The notes under the pieces were generated by a model. It saw only the letters and a program-made list of their open reading frames with translations, did not search any database and was not told where the DNA came from. From Macrosoma leucophasiata (lineage: Eukaryota > Arthropoda > Insecta > Lepidoptera > Hedylidae), in the NCBI GenBank assembly GCA_036365455.1, contig JAWQUS010000003.1, positions 1,012,001 to 1,076,000 on the forward strand: a stretch of DNA of 64,000 nucleotides. Reading direction: 5' to 3'. The position numbers were made by a program, and so were the translations under genes. Below, one piece after another: positions 9,820 to 19,763 of the stretch (position 1 is the stretch's first letter; every line of letters starts with the position of its first letter).

Positions 9820-10972
9820 CGCGGTAAAAAAGAAATAAACATGTACAGTTGGTTTAGTTTGTTGTTGTTACTAACTTAACGTAACCTTATCATTGTACAC
9901 ATTTATTACGGCTTACCTTTCACTGCCATTCGCCAATTCACAAATTTCCATCATAGTCTCACCGAAATATAATATTTTTAATAAATCAAAATATATTTTT
10001 TGTCATGTCCACTTTCGACTATAGTCAGTACATTTTAATAAGCATCTTTGTAAAAATATGCAGAAACTCACAATTTCATCATTTCACACACATAATTTTA
10101 TATTCTATGGGTTCTTATAAAACATAGGTTAAAATAAACACGGTCAAAGATCAGAACGACTATAAATTTTGGTATCGTAATCGAACCAGCAAATAGCCAA
10201 ATCACAAATCGATCGTATCGTTTGATACTTAAAGCCCGCTCTACTCCACTGTGATATTTTATCTAAAGTATTAGTGAGAAAATTGGATAAAAAATGTTGG
10301 TCTTATCTTTAAAATAATATGAAGTACACTTTCGCAAACATTATCTGTTGAAATGTTATTAATTTTAATGCAAATTTATCAAAAAAATAGTATGGATAAG
10401 GGCTCGATGCGTACAAAACTTAGTTGCATAATATTTTTTTGCAAACAATATCCAATTCGAGCGAAAAACAAGAGGATTTCATTGTCAAGTCAAATATTTA
10501 CATAAAAACGCGATGACAAGTGAATATCTTACTTTTTTCTTGCGCACGAGTCTGACCATGTCAGTGTTGAATGGCAACTGGCTGCTGCTATCGGCCTTAT
10601 CGCTGATATCGCCGTGATATGATACCGCACACTTGTAGACTCATCATTATTTGCTTTACACCCCGCGATTATGCGATTGGTGAAAAAATTCAAAATAACA
10701 AATTACAACTCGCGGCCATTGTTTTATGACTCGGTGATTAATTTAAATTAGTACCTAATCAAATCCTAATTTAGATTTGGATCACGCTCCGTGCTAAACT
10801 TATACAATAAATCTACATTGTATATTCCCTTGAGATAACAGCCATGTTTTAATAATAATAATTATTATTACAAATCATTTACATCAAATATTATTATTTT
10901 CAGAAGATGATAATTAAATTAAAAAATCTGAAAATGTTACTTATTTGAATTAGAAACATTATACATATAAAT
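9820..10972. other. Unassigned AT-rich intron DNA
   Basis: About 1.15 kb with no repeat shared elsewhere in the window and no exon-like ORF, so probably unique GRAMD1 intron sequence. An (AAT)n-type run is at about 10850-10875. Confidence 0.4.
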
Positions 10973-11300
10973 GCCTCGGTAGTCTAGTGGTAGCAGGCCA
11001 CTACTACTACGCTGAGGTCCTGGGTTCGATTCCCGGGTAGAGGGTTATCAGAGATAATGTTGTAAAGTCCTTTATCTCTGGTTCTATTGGGATTTTTCCA
11101 TTTTCTGGTAATTTCCCAGTACCTCGAAGTTTGGTATGTGCCCGGAGATGTCAACAGGCTCGCCACCTGTTATATGGGTCAAAACGTAACCGGCGAATCG
11201 TGGGTGTTTGCATGTATGCTTGAATACATGCATTTAGCTCTGCCTACCCCTTCGGGGATTTCAGGCGTTTTTTTTTTCGTTACGTTTTATACATATAAAC
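10973..11300 (+). mobile_element. tRNA-headed SINE (family D)
   Basis: The head CTCAGTAGTCTAGTGGTAGC with GGTTCGATTCCC resembles the A and B boxes and T arm of a tRNA. The body carries TCTCTGGTTCTATTGGGATT and ACGTAACCGGCGAATCGTGG, and the tail CCCCTTCGGGGATTTCAGGC ends in a T-run and GTTACGTTT. A second full copy is at 22044; partial copies are at 31405 and 32330. Confidence 0.75.
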
Positions 11301-11414
11301 AATAACAATATACAATTAAAAAAAACAGCAATGTTTCTTCATTGACATGGACGTCAACCACCTGTTCCAAAACCTTCCTAACTAGTACACAAGTGGGCAA
11401 AATTGTTGACTGAC

Positions 11415-11516
11415 CTCACACGTGTCCGGCAGCGCGGGAGTGTCGTCAGGCGCGTCTCGCGTGTAGCCCTCGTCGTCCGAGTTGAAGCCCAGCTCCTCGC
11501 CGTAGCACGTATGTAC
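11415..11516 (-). CDS. GRAMD1/Aster-like gene, post-GRAM linker exon
   Basis: A 102-nt phase-0 exon with acceptor tttcccag/GTA and donor GAG/gtcagt (an alternative donor, CAC/gtgtga, lies 7 nt upstream). It encodes VHTCYGEELGFNSDDEGYTR followed by DAPDDTPALPDTCE. The VH-CYG-ELG--SDDE-Y pattern is the conserved segment directly after the GRAM domain in vertebrate GRAMD1 proteins, making this one of the strongest family markers in the window. It joins the exon at 19764-19916 in frame. Confidence 0.85.
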
Positions 11517-11546
11517 CTGGGAAAGCCACACAGCCATTATTTTGAC

Positions 11547-11740
11547 GACCCGGTTAGTCCAGCGGTGTGAGATGACCGTTTGATTCGAATAGTCGCGGGT
11601 TCGATTCCCGCACCGGGACAAATATTTGTATGGCCTACAGATATTTGTTTCAAGTCTGGGTGTATGTGTGTACAACGGCACCCACAACACAGATTTGTAC
11701 CTTCTGTGGGGCTGTGAGTGTAAGCGTATTGTATTGTACT
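11547..11740 (+). mobile_element. tRNA-headed SINE (family C)
   Basis: The tRNA-like head is ACCCGGTTAGTCCAGCGGTG…GGGTTCGATTCCCGCACCGG. The body carries TATTTGTATGGCCTACAGAT and ACAACGGCACCCAC, and the end is GGGGCTGTGAGTGTAAGCGT. Other copies are at 17321, 23232, 26350, 30361 and 51692. Confidence 0.8.
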
Positions 11741-11846
11741 ACAAATTGGCAAAAAAGCGTAGTTTACATTGATTTTAAGTAACACTGTAGCTTATTAACA
11801 GCTTGTTGCACTGGTTAAAGTTACTGTTACTTCAATTTTTATTCAT

Positions 11847-13177
11847 GTATGTATATGTATCTTCACGCCAGGTCCCTAACGGGGTAGGCAGAGAGTGTAG
11901 AGCGCCAGACATCCCGGTTCTGACAAACCTCTGGTGCCTCGTCTACCTTCATCATTATCTTCATACATGCACGCCGATTCCTAAGACTTTTGACCCCACC
12001 ATCAGACAGAACTCGACCTATTTGGTCATGGTAGGTCAGCCTTGGTCTTCCTGGGCCTCTGCAACCATCCACATTCGCATTGTATATCTGTTTAGTCATT
12101 CGCTCATTCGACATTCTTTCTATATGCCCGAACCATCGGAGCATGCCTTTTTTCATTTTTACACCGATACTATCATTCACACAAAGTCTCTTTCTTACAT
12201 CTTCATTACGAACGCGATCGGTGAGTGATACACCGCAGATCTTGCGCAAAGATCTCATCTCGACCGCGTTCAACTTACTTTCATGCTCTTTCCTGCATAC
12301 CCAGCTCTCGCTTCCATATAAAAGCGTTGGAGTAAGTACAGCATTATGTACGGCTAGTCGAGCCCGCTGGCTGAGATGTTTAGATTCTAGTAGCTTACCC
12401 AACGCTCCATTCACGCAATTCCCAGCAAGCACTCTTCTTTCTATGTCAGTGGTGTACCTACCATCCTTGCTAAAAGCACATCCAAGATATACAATTTCAT
12501 CCACCTGTTCTAACACTGCATCATCTACTACTACCCTTGCATTTGTTCTCTGTTCATCTCTTTCAAATACTAATACTTTAGTTTTATCCACATTCAATTG
12601 TAAGCCTTTCTCCATACAATCCTCTTTCATGACTGTGACTAGTGCTTGTAGCCCAGATGGTGTAGAGCTAACAATTACCGCATCATCTGCGTAAAGCAGA
12701 CAGTTCACCATTAAGTCACCCATACGCACTCCCACATCCATCAACTTCACCCTCTGGAGGCATTTGTCCAGATATATAATAAACAGCCTAGACGAAAGCA
12801 CGCAACCCTGTTTGACACCGATGTTAACATCAAACCAGGGTGACATGTTACCATCTACCCGCACACATGCTTGACAGCCCACATACGTGGACTGTATTGC
12901 ACGGAGCAGACTGCCATCAATACCATACTCTGGCAAAATGTCCCACAGCTCCTTTCGTAATACCCTATCAAACGCCTTCTCCAAATCCACAAAACCGCAG
13001 AAAACCTTCTGGCTCACAGCCAGATGCTTCTCTACTATGTTGCGGAGGGAGAAAACTTGATCCATACATCTTCTTCCAGTTCTGAAACCACCCTGTGCAT
13101 CCCACAACAACCCGTCGGACTTCTCTTTCATTCTTCTTTCTAAGACTTTCCCATACACTTTAGCTGCCAAACTGATG
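11847..13177 (-). mobile_element. RTE-like LINE (RTE-a), 5'-truncated insertion
   Basis: A minus-oriented copy ending at the left in a GTATGTATATGTAT tail and bracketed by the 13-bp duplication AATTTTTATTCAT (11834-11846 and 13178-13190). The endonuclease half is missing, as usual for incomplete reverse transcription. The RT ORF is open to the truncation point, so this is a fairly young copy. Confidence 0.9.
11863..13170 (-). CDS. LINE reverse transcriptase, C-terminal 435 residues (partial)
   Basis: Encodes the RT domain and C-terminus of an RTE-like LINE ORF2, the enzyme that copies the element RNA at a nicked target. Motif A is FVDLEKAFDRV (about residues 60-70), motif B is GVKQGCVLS (118-126), and the catalytic YADD is at 160-163. 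The thumb region (LYGSESW) and a C-terminal stretch (GMLRWFGHIERM, GPGRPRLTYHDQ) follow. The first ATG is internal, so the true protein would be longer and would carry an apurinic-type endonuclease. Assignment to the RTE clade is from the C-terminal pattern and tail type and is not certain. Long antisense ORFs over it are shadows. Confidence 0.85.
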   Translation of the reverse strand: MAAKVYGKVLERRMKEKSDGLLWDAQGGFRTGRRCMDQVFSLRNIVEKHLAVSQKVFCGFVDLEKAFDRVLRKELWDILPEYGIDGSLLRAIQSTYVGCQACVRVDGNMSPWFDVNIGVKQGCVLSSRLFIIYLDKCLQRVKLMDVGVRMGDLMVNCLLYADDAVIVSSTPSGLQALVTVMKEDCMEKGLQLNVDKTKVLVFERDEQRTNARVVVDDAVLEQVDEIVYLGCAFSKDGRYTTDIERRVLAGNCVNGALGKLLESKHLSQRARLAVHNAVLTPTLLYGSESWVCRKEHESKLNAVEMRSLRKICGVSLTDRVRNEDVRKRLCVNDSIGVKMKKGMLRWFGHIERMSNERMTKQIYNANVDGCRGPGRPRLTYHDQIGRVLSDGGVKSLRNRRACMKIMMKVDEAPEVCQNRDVWRSTLSAYPVRDLA

Positions 13178-13304
13178 AATTTTTATTCATCCCAATTCAA
13201 ATCTAATTTCATACTCCATTTGTGAATTTCAGTGTTGATATCGCGTGTTATCGGGCTTCATCATAATATATTATGTGGGCCGAAGTTAAAATTATATTGA
13301 TATT

Positions 13305-13744
13305 AAACTAAATGATGACAAACAAGCATTCACAGTTCACATTGATTGTGAGCTATAAATATCAACACAAACTCTTGAGGCCTAATCTGTTATGCCTCTA
13401 TGCCGGATATTACGGAGCCGTACATTACCACTTGACCGGAACACGATAGCATTGAATACTACTATTTGGCGGTGATAGAGCACTGGTGGTAGAGCTCCAG
13501 TGACGGAGCTCGCGGGCGTAGGCACCACCGCATTACCTAATATACTTGCCGCTAAATGGTAGTGTCCAGCACTATCGTGTTCCGGTCAGGTGGTAATGTA
13601 CGGCCCTGTAATTTCTGGCATACAGGCGTAACACCTTAGGCCTCAGGAGTGGTAACGTATCTGCACTTTGACCTTGGTCTTTGTGTGGGTGTCTATAGGC
13701 TGCAGTCATCACTTTACATCAATGTGAGCTGCATGCTTATTTGG
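13305..13744. repeat. Head-to-head pair of family A repeats
   Basis: A minus-strand copy (13305-13477) meets a plus-strand copy (13478-13744) at their hairpin heads. The second copy is near consensus (GGTGGTAGAGCTCCAGTGAC at its start). The pair forms a large imperfect inverted repeat. Confidence 0.75.
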
Positions 13745-14070
13745 AAAAAAAACCGACCATTGCGAGTCTGATTCGCGCACCGAAGGTTCCGTACAAACCT
13801 GTAGGTATGTAATAATTTTTTTATCGTATGATGTAACGAAAAAGTTAACGATTAACGATTTACGGGAAGTACCCTGTAGGTTTTGATTCCCTTGCGAGTT
13901 TCAATAATTTGCGGAATTTTGAGGCGTAAACTATACGGTATATAACAAAGCGGTCCTATATGGGTTCCTTTTTTTCTTTCGAAGTACGGAACCCTAAAAC
14001 AAGTAAGTATACGTTTAATACGTATGTAGATCGTTTCTTTTGCCTTAACCATAGGGACTAGCTATTTGTA
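13745..14070 (+). repeat. Family F repeat fragment (…ACGGAACCCTAAAA)
   Basis: Begins AAAAAACCGACCATTGCGAG and contains CGAAGGTTCCGTAC and AAGTACGGAACCCTAAAAC, a pattern common in lepidopteran introns. Related pieces are at 18222-18290 and 45975-46175. A 66-codon minus ORF across it is not convincing. Confidence 0.5.
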
Positions 14071-14074
14071 TATC

Positions 14075-14372
14075 CTAGAACTTTGACCTTGAGGTTATTC
14101 TAAATCATCTACATAAAAATCAGAGGTCAAAACGGAGATGCGTTGCCACCCCTGAGACCTTAGTTATTATGTCTCTGTGATAGTTATTACGGGGTCATAC
14201 ATTACCATCTAACCGGAACACGATAGTCCCGAATACTACCATTTAGCGGCAGATAAGTTAGGTAATGCGGTGGTGCCCACGCTCTCGAGCTCGTACACTT
14301 GGAACTCTACCAGTAAAAGTAAATTAGGTTGTCTTATGTCCGCGAGCTCAGTCACTGAAGCTGTAGCACCAG
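14075..14372 (-). repeat. Family A repeat
   Basis: A diverged minus-strand copy (AGAGGTCAAAACGGAGATGC; TTAGGTAATGCGGTGGTGCC) with a partly duplicated head at about 14330-14372. Confidence 0.65.
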
Positions 14373-14640
14373 TAATCTATAAATATATAAAAATCAATTG
14401 CTGTTCGTTAGTCTCGCTAAAACTCGAGAACGGCTGGACCAATTTGGCTAATTTTGGTTTGGAATGATTTTTGAAAGTCCAGGGAAGGTTTAAAAGGTAA
14501 GAAAATATGAAGAAATTCAAGGGAAATACTCGTAGTAAAAACCACAATTTCATTTTCCCATACAAATATTCCGTATCTATCAAACCTTTGACACATTATT
14601 ACATTCTGAGGCAATACGAAGTTTGACGGGTCAGCTAGTT
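14373..14640 (+). repeat. Widespread insect repeat fragment (GTTAGTCTCGCTAAAACTCG)
   Basis: Contains TATAAAAATCAATTGCTGTT, GAACGGCTGGACCAATTTGG and ends AAGTTTGACGGGTCAGCTAG. This is a non-coding tail type common in insect genomes and has no ORF. Confidence 0.5.
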
Positions 14641-14669
14641 CTTAATATAACTATATTGTGTATGCGTAC

Positions 14670-14930
14670 CTCGCGTAGTGGGTCGGGAGGACGGGTTCGC
14701 GTGGCGGCGGCGAGCGACTGCGGCCGTCGCGTGACCGTCCTTGATTCCTCAAATACGATATCCTCACAACCGCTGAATTACTAATATCGTGGATTTTTTC
14801 ACCTTCTATGGAGGCGCCAACTCGTTACGTGAAATTATACGACCGCTATCTTGATGCGAAACGACGGTGTTGGCTAAAACTATTGTTTTTGCTACGACGA
14901 AACAATACGACATACGAGGTTACAATATAA
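14670..14930 (-). other. GC-rich candidate alternative first exon (minus strand)
   Basis: On the minus strand this unique, ATG-poor, GC-rich segment ends at a clean donor (CGCGAG/gtacgc at 14670/14669). It lies between the GRAM-domain exon at 19764 and the linker exon at 11415, which already join in frame, so it is not needed for the main transcript. It could be an alternative 5' exon or a cassette: a tcag-type acceptor at gccgcag would give a 48-nt phase-0 exon. Evidence is compositional only. Confidence 0.3.
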
Positions 14931-15050
14931 ATAAATAATGTGATAATGTTAACACGGTTAATCATTTTACATTGTGGTTAGATGTTTTTAGTTTAGTGTT
15001 TTATAAATAAGGATGTTTCAGATTACCGGAATATGCTGTCATAGAATATG

Positions 15051-15665
15051 TAATAATACTTCGTATAGAATGGACACTTCGACGTCCCGCCCGATTTTCC
15101 CGCCTCACCCATCCTCCACCCCTCTTATGGGCGACGATTGGGATTCTACAGCAAGGTTGCGAGCGGCCAAGTTTTGATATATTTTAAATTCAATTTATTA
15201 TTTATTTACTTAAAAATGGTGGTTGTAACGCTATTGTGTTTGATGGTAATATACGGTGATAGAGTTCCAATGAACGAGCTCGAAAGCGTGAACACCTACA
15301 TGTTACCTATTTGACCTGCCAGAAAGTGGTTTATCGGTTTTACCCAATGTAAACCGTTATCATGTTCTGGGTAGGTTATATACCACTATCACTTAGCAGC
15401 AGGTAAATTATATACATGTTATAATACGGTGGTGCTTCAGCGAGCTCTACCACGAATTTCCTAGTAAAGTTATCGTTTTTTTTTTTGTGGAAAAAAAAAA
15501 TCAATATTGAAATGTTCTTCTCGTCGTGGCCCGAAGTCATAACCCTACGTGCTACGCACACAGGTGCACGTGTTAATACACGTCACTGATTGACGTCTGT
15601 GTAATAGGTAAACCAAATTAAGCGTTTGCATGGAATTTTGGCAAAGTGTTCGCGGTGTGATGCTG
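15051..15665. repeat. Family I repeat interrupted by a family A-like inverted pair
   Basis: The flanks match 25403-25617 (AGAATGGACACTTCGACGTC; CACACAGGTGCACGTGTTAA; TGGAATTTTGG). The middle (about 15228-15462) is a family A-like sequence in two opposed orientations that was inserted into it. Confidence 0.55.
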
Positions 15666-16023
15666 TGCAAATATATTATCAGTGTATCTTACTGTATACT
15701 GGTTTTGGCTTTTTTTTTAAGGGCGGAGTTAGGTAGGCGGCACGTCTCGAGACGGAACCAGTCTACTGTAACGGGTTATTTAAAAAAATCAATCGTTTTA
15801 TTTTAACAGGACTACAAGGACACTTTTGCATAATCGGGTTACAAGCTACCTAGAGTGAATGACTCATAATATTAAACCAATTGGTATTAATGATTACCAA
15901 TTCATAAATAAAATGTAAACGATAAATCATCAAATTTTTCAATTGCTTCATTCTAGAAATAAAAATAATAATAAAAAAAAAAGGAGTGGCAACGCATCTA
16001 CATCAAAATCTCTAGTTTCACGT
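15666..16023. other. Unassigned AT-rich DNA
   Basis: No exon or recognised repeat. An A-rich run is at 15966-15982. Confidence 0.4.
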
Positions 16024-16633
16024 AGATTTTTTTTAATGTTATGAAGGTGGCAAACAAGCACATGAGCTGTTCACATTGATGTTAAGTGATGACTGTAGCC
16101 AAAAACACTCACACAAAGATCAGAGGTCAAAATGCAGATGCGTTGCCATCCCTGAGACCTTAGTTATTATGTCTCTGTGATAAGTTATTACGGGACCATA
16201 CATTACCATCTAACCGGAACACGATAGTGCTGAACACTACCAATTTAGCGGCAGATAAATTAGGTAATGCGATGGTGCCAACGCCCTCGAGCTTCTACAC
16301 GGGAACTCTACCATTATCAAAGATGTTTATAAAAGCTTACTACTTTTTTACTGGTGGTAGAGCTCCATTGACGGAGCTCGCAGGCGTTGGCACCACCGCA
16401 TAACCTTACATACTTGCCGTTAAATGCTAGTGTTCAGCACTATCGTGTTCCGGTTAGGTGGTAATGTACGGCCATGTAATTTTCGGCACAGAGGCATAAC
16501 ACCTTAGGCCTCAGGAGTGGTAACGCATCTGCATTTTGACCTCAGTCTTTGTGTGGGTGTCTATAGGCTGCAGTAATCACTTAACATCAATGTGAACTAC
16601 ATGCTTGTTTGCCACTTTAATCACATAAAAAAA
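16024..16633. repeat. Head-to-head pair of family A repeats
   Basis: A minus copy at 16024-16316 and a plus copy at 16351-16633, separated by 34 bp at their hairpin heads. Both are nearly full length. It is the same arrangement as at 13305-13744. Confidence 0.75.
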
Positions 16634-16904
16634 ATATACGTTTCACTGTTCAAACTTCATAAAAACTGTCTTAGAATAGATATTGTTCTTCAGAAAAATA
16701 AATCCTTTATCACCTCCAATAAACAAAGTCCTACCAAGAAGCGTAGCTCCTTGCTATCGTGAAAATTGAATTTCTAATTGGCGCGTTTAAAAAACAACTA
16801 CAGCTTCTAAGCAGCGGGCGACACACGGCTCCGCGTCTCGCCGGGAATTTCCCCAATATATCGGGGACAACTGAATAACAAATGCGTATTGTACTTGTTT
16901 TTAT

Positions 16905-17275
16905 ATTATTTCGCATTAACACGTGCTTGTGAAATATATTTTATTTTAAAGAAAAATGGAAAGAAAAATTTGACTTCAGGCGAGACTCGAACTCGCGGCC
17001 TACTGGGAATCTAGTCCAGCCGCTCTTCCGATTGAGCTACTGAAGTCCTGCCCGATTCGTCAAATCTTTTCTTCACATTTATTGCATTGCTTTATGGTAG
17101 CAGCAGCGCCATCTATTACCAACCTTGCTAGTTAGGCAACCGAAATAATAGACTTTTCAGTTTATTGAATATCGTAAAGAAGTCGCTTTTACCCTTAATA
17201 ATTGTTTTTATATAAAAACAACTATTGAAGTCAAATTTTTCTTTCCATTTTTCTTTAAAATAAAAGTGTATTGTA
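16905..17275. mobile_element. tRNA-headed inverted element (family B), long form
   Basis: The left arm, reading outward on the minus strand, carries the terminal sequence (CGCATTAACACGTGCTTGTG), the TTTCTTTCCATTTTTC block and a whole tRNA-like cloverleaf (complement of CTTCAGTAGCTCAATCGGAA at the inner edge). A centre of about 150 bp includes GCTTTATGGTAGCAGCAGCG. The right arm is only the tail (TCAAATTTTTCTTTCCATTT at 17230), so it has lost its tRNA-like part. Confidence 0.7.
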
Positions 17276-17320
17276 CTATTTATTTTTCGCAATAATACAT
17301 GCGAGTGAACTTAAGAAATT

Positions 17321-17540
17321 TGACGACCCGGTTAGTCCAGCGGTGTGAGATGACCGTTTGATTCGAAGGGTCGCGGGTTCGATCCCCGCACCGGGACAAA
17401 TGTTTGTATGGCCTACAGATATTTGTTTCGGGTCTGGGTGTTTGTGTATGTGGTGTATGTGTACAACGGCACCCACGACACAGGTTTATACCTACTGTGG
17501 GGCTGTGAGTGTAAGCGTATTTTATTATTTATTTTTATTA
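17321..17540 (+). mobile_element. tRNA-headed SINE (family C)
   Basis: A near-complete copy with head GACCCGGTTAGTCCAGCGGT and GGGTTCGATCCCCGCACCGG, and body with GTTTCGGGTCTGGGTGTTTG. It lies between two family B elements. Confidence 0.85.
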
Positions 17541-17599
17541 AAGAAAAAACGGACAGATTTTTTTCTTTAATTTCTTATTTGCATGTAATAGTACAATTG

Positions 17600-17940
17600 T
17601 TTTATATTATTTCGCATTAACACATGCTTGTGAAATATATTTTATTTTTAAAGAAAAATGGAAAGAAAAAATTGACTTCAGACGAGACTCGAACTCGCGA
17701 CCTACTGGGAATCTAGTCCAGCCGCTCTTCCAATTGAGCTACTGAAGCCCTGCCCGATTTGTCAAATCTTTCCTTCACATCTATTGCATTGCTTTATGGT
17801 AGCAGCAGCGCCATCTATTACCAACTATCATCAGTAGCTCAATTGGAAGAGCGGCTGGACTAGATTCCCAGTAGGTCGCGAGTTCGAATCTCGCCTGAAG
17901 TTAAATTTTTCTTTCCATTTTTCTTTAAAAATAAAATAGT
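17600..17940. mobile_element. tRNA-headed inverted element (family B), both tRNA-like arms present
   Basis: The left arm (17600-17750) and right arm (17826-17935) are complementary and each holds a cloverleaf-like unit: GTAGCTCAATTGGAAGAGCG as D arm, GGCTGGACTAGATTCCCAG as anticodon-like arm, and GCGAGTTCGAATCTCGC as T arm. The centre (about 75 bp) is a shortened version of the 16905 centre. It is the clearest example of the family. Confidence 0.8.
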
Positions 17941-18087
17941 ACAATTATTAAGGGAACAGCGACATCTTAACGATACTGTATAAACTGCAAAGTCTATCAT
18001 ATCGGTTGTATAGTTATTCATTAGTTATCAATGGATGTCATTCACCGACCCTAAATCGGTTAAAAATCAAAATTTGACGCTTCGGTG
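17941..18087. repeat. Remnant of family B centre
   Basis: ATTATTAAGGGAACAGCGAC and AAAGTCTATCATATCGGTTG match, with changes, the centre of the element at 23657-24067. Confidence 0.45.
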
Positions 18088-18195
18088 TGGGACTTCGGTA
18101 GCTTAGTGGTAAAGCAGCTGGACTGGTTATCCTGAGGTCGCAGGTTCGATTCCTGCCCGAAGTTAAATTTTTCTTTCCGTTTTTTCTTTAATTTC
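18088..18195 (+). mobile_element. tRNA-like SINE (B-prime), single unit
   Basis: ACTTCGGTAGCTTAGTGGTA … GCAGGTTCGATTCCTGC … CCGAAGTTA folds as a cloverleaf: a 7-bp acceptor stem ACTTCGG/CCGAAGT, a D stem GCTT/AAGC, an anticodon stem with one mismatch, and a 5-bp T stem. The T-rich block TTTTTCTTTCCG follows, as in family B. The tail and the sister copy at 28827 argue for a SINE and against a working tRNA gene. Confidence 0.6.
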
Positions 18196-18757
18196 TAACA
18201 AAATGTGTATATTTGTGACGTTCTACATAAAACCGGCCAAGCGTGAGTTGGACTTGCGTTCTCTATGTTCCGTTCAATTAATGAATTTCCCATGTGATCA
18301 TTAATAGGCGTATTATATACGTTTTCAAGAAAGAAAGAAAGAAAAAAGATATGACTTTATTGGAGCAGCCCTGAGGCATGCTCCCAAAAAATTTAAACAT
18401 AAAGCAGATAAAAATAGGTCGATACCCCCAAAAAAATTACATTGTACCCCAAAAAAATAGATAGCAAGACATAAATACATATTATGTTTATGTGCTGCGT
18501 TGGAATTTCGACCACTAGGCAATCACTAGTAGAACAATTTAAAAAAAAGATCATGACGAATTGAGAACCTCCTCCTTTTTTCGAAGTCGGTTAACAACAA
18601 ATACAACTGTATGTTTCCAATCAACTTGCTCCATCTTTTTAAAATTCAATGGCCTGGCGGCTATGAACGTATGCGCATACATCCCGCGATATGCGTAGTA
18701 AGATTTCTCTAGCGCTCAATATTTCATACATACCAAACGATACAATTTTTATTTTAA
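18196..18757. repeat. Family F scrap, then LINE 3' end (minus) and unassigned DNA
   Basis: ACCGGCCAAGCGTGAGTTGG at 18232 is a family F-type start. From 18313, a GAAAGAAAGAAAGAAA run followed by GACTTTATTGGAGCAGCCCT reads, on the minus strand, as a LINE 3' untranslated end with its simple tail. A sister copy is at 21881. The remainder to 18757 is unassigned. Confidence 0.5.
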
Positions 18758-19062
18758 ACTAGCTGTGCTCGCGACTTCGTCCGCGTGAGAATTTATGATT
18801 GTTCAGCATCTACCCGGTTGAAGCCGTAAGCGCACCTAGTATAAAAGTAGCCTTAGTTACCTTATTACATAAGCTATCTGCCAGTGAAAGTCCCGTCGAA
18901 ATCGGTAAAACCGTTCCCGAGATTAGCCCCAACAAACAGACAGACAGACAAAAAACGTAAAAAATGTTGTTCTGGTATATTATGTATCGTGTATACATAC
19001 GTATGCATTTGGAAAAAGCGGTTATTTTTATATAACAAACAGACACTCCAATTTTATTTATT
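18758..19062 (+). repeat. Family E repeat
   Basis: Full copy: CTAGCTGTGCTCGCGACTTC at the start, GTTCAGCATCTACCCGGTTG, GTGAAAGTCCCGTCGAAATC, a CAGA run, and CACTCCAATTTTATTTATTT at the end. Confidence 0.75.
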
Positions 19063-19299
19063 TAATAATATAATAATAATAACTTTCTGTACTGTCGAAA
19101 ATGGTACCTTCGACTTAACTACCTAACTTGCCACGTTTAAATGATCGCGCTTTAGTTGTGGTTGTTTGGCTCTAGGGGAAGGGGCAGCTTGATTCCAGAG
19201 GGCGTATTACGTAACTCGGTTAACATCATTTCGAGAGGCACTTTGCTGTACATAGCTGTTTTAACGTAACGCGACAATTAACATTACTTCTCGAACACA

Positions 19300-19575
19300 G
19301 AAATGTACAATAATAATAAATAATAATGGCAACCCTTGATACGTCCCACTGCTAGGCATGAGGATCTTCCCTTTTTAAAGGGGGAGGCCTGGAGCTTAAC
19401 TCCACCATGCTGCTTCAATGCGGATTGGAGGAGATACGGGTTAGTCCAACCCGCTGTCGGATGTTTTCTAACCGCCCATAAGACATCCGACAAGGTTTAA
19501 CAACTGCTATCTATCGATAGCTACCGGGACCGGCGGCTCTCAACGTGCCCTCCGAAGCACGGAAACGCGCATTTT
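19300..19575 (+). repeat. Family J repeat (CACTGCTAGGCATGAGGATC)
   Basis: Contains AAGGGGGAGGCCTGGAGCTT, CCATGCTGCTTCAATGCGGA and CCCTCCGAAGCACGGAAACG, patterns of a common lepidopteran repeat. A diverged piece is at 49330-49430. Confidence 0.6.
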
Positions 19576-19763
19576 AATTTTTGCCACGAGCGGTCACCCA
19601 TTACATACCCCACCGCGCCCCTATTGTACAACCGAGTAGATCGCTTGCGATCTACACCAGCCGCATGCGCGCTTCAATGTTCCGAGATATACAATTCTCT
19701 ATCGAATTAATGACCGAGATAAATAACACGCAGGTCTTATGTAATTTTATCATGAGAACTCAC

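Noticed and set aside
12080..12694. A 204-codon plus-strand ORF, repeated at 27277-27915.
   Set aside because: It is the antisense of the RTE-a reverse transcriptase; recurrence follows from the LINE copies.
17321..17397. tRNA-like cloverleaf in SINE C.
   Set aside because: Six copies share a 200-bp body after the tRNA-like part, so it is a SINE head.
18088..18164. Cloverleaf-like sequence that could be a tRNA gene.
   Set aside because: It is followed by the family B T-rich tail, has a sister copy at 28827, and its anticodon stem is imperfect; better read as a SINE.
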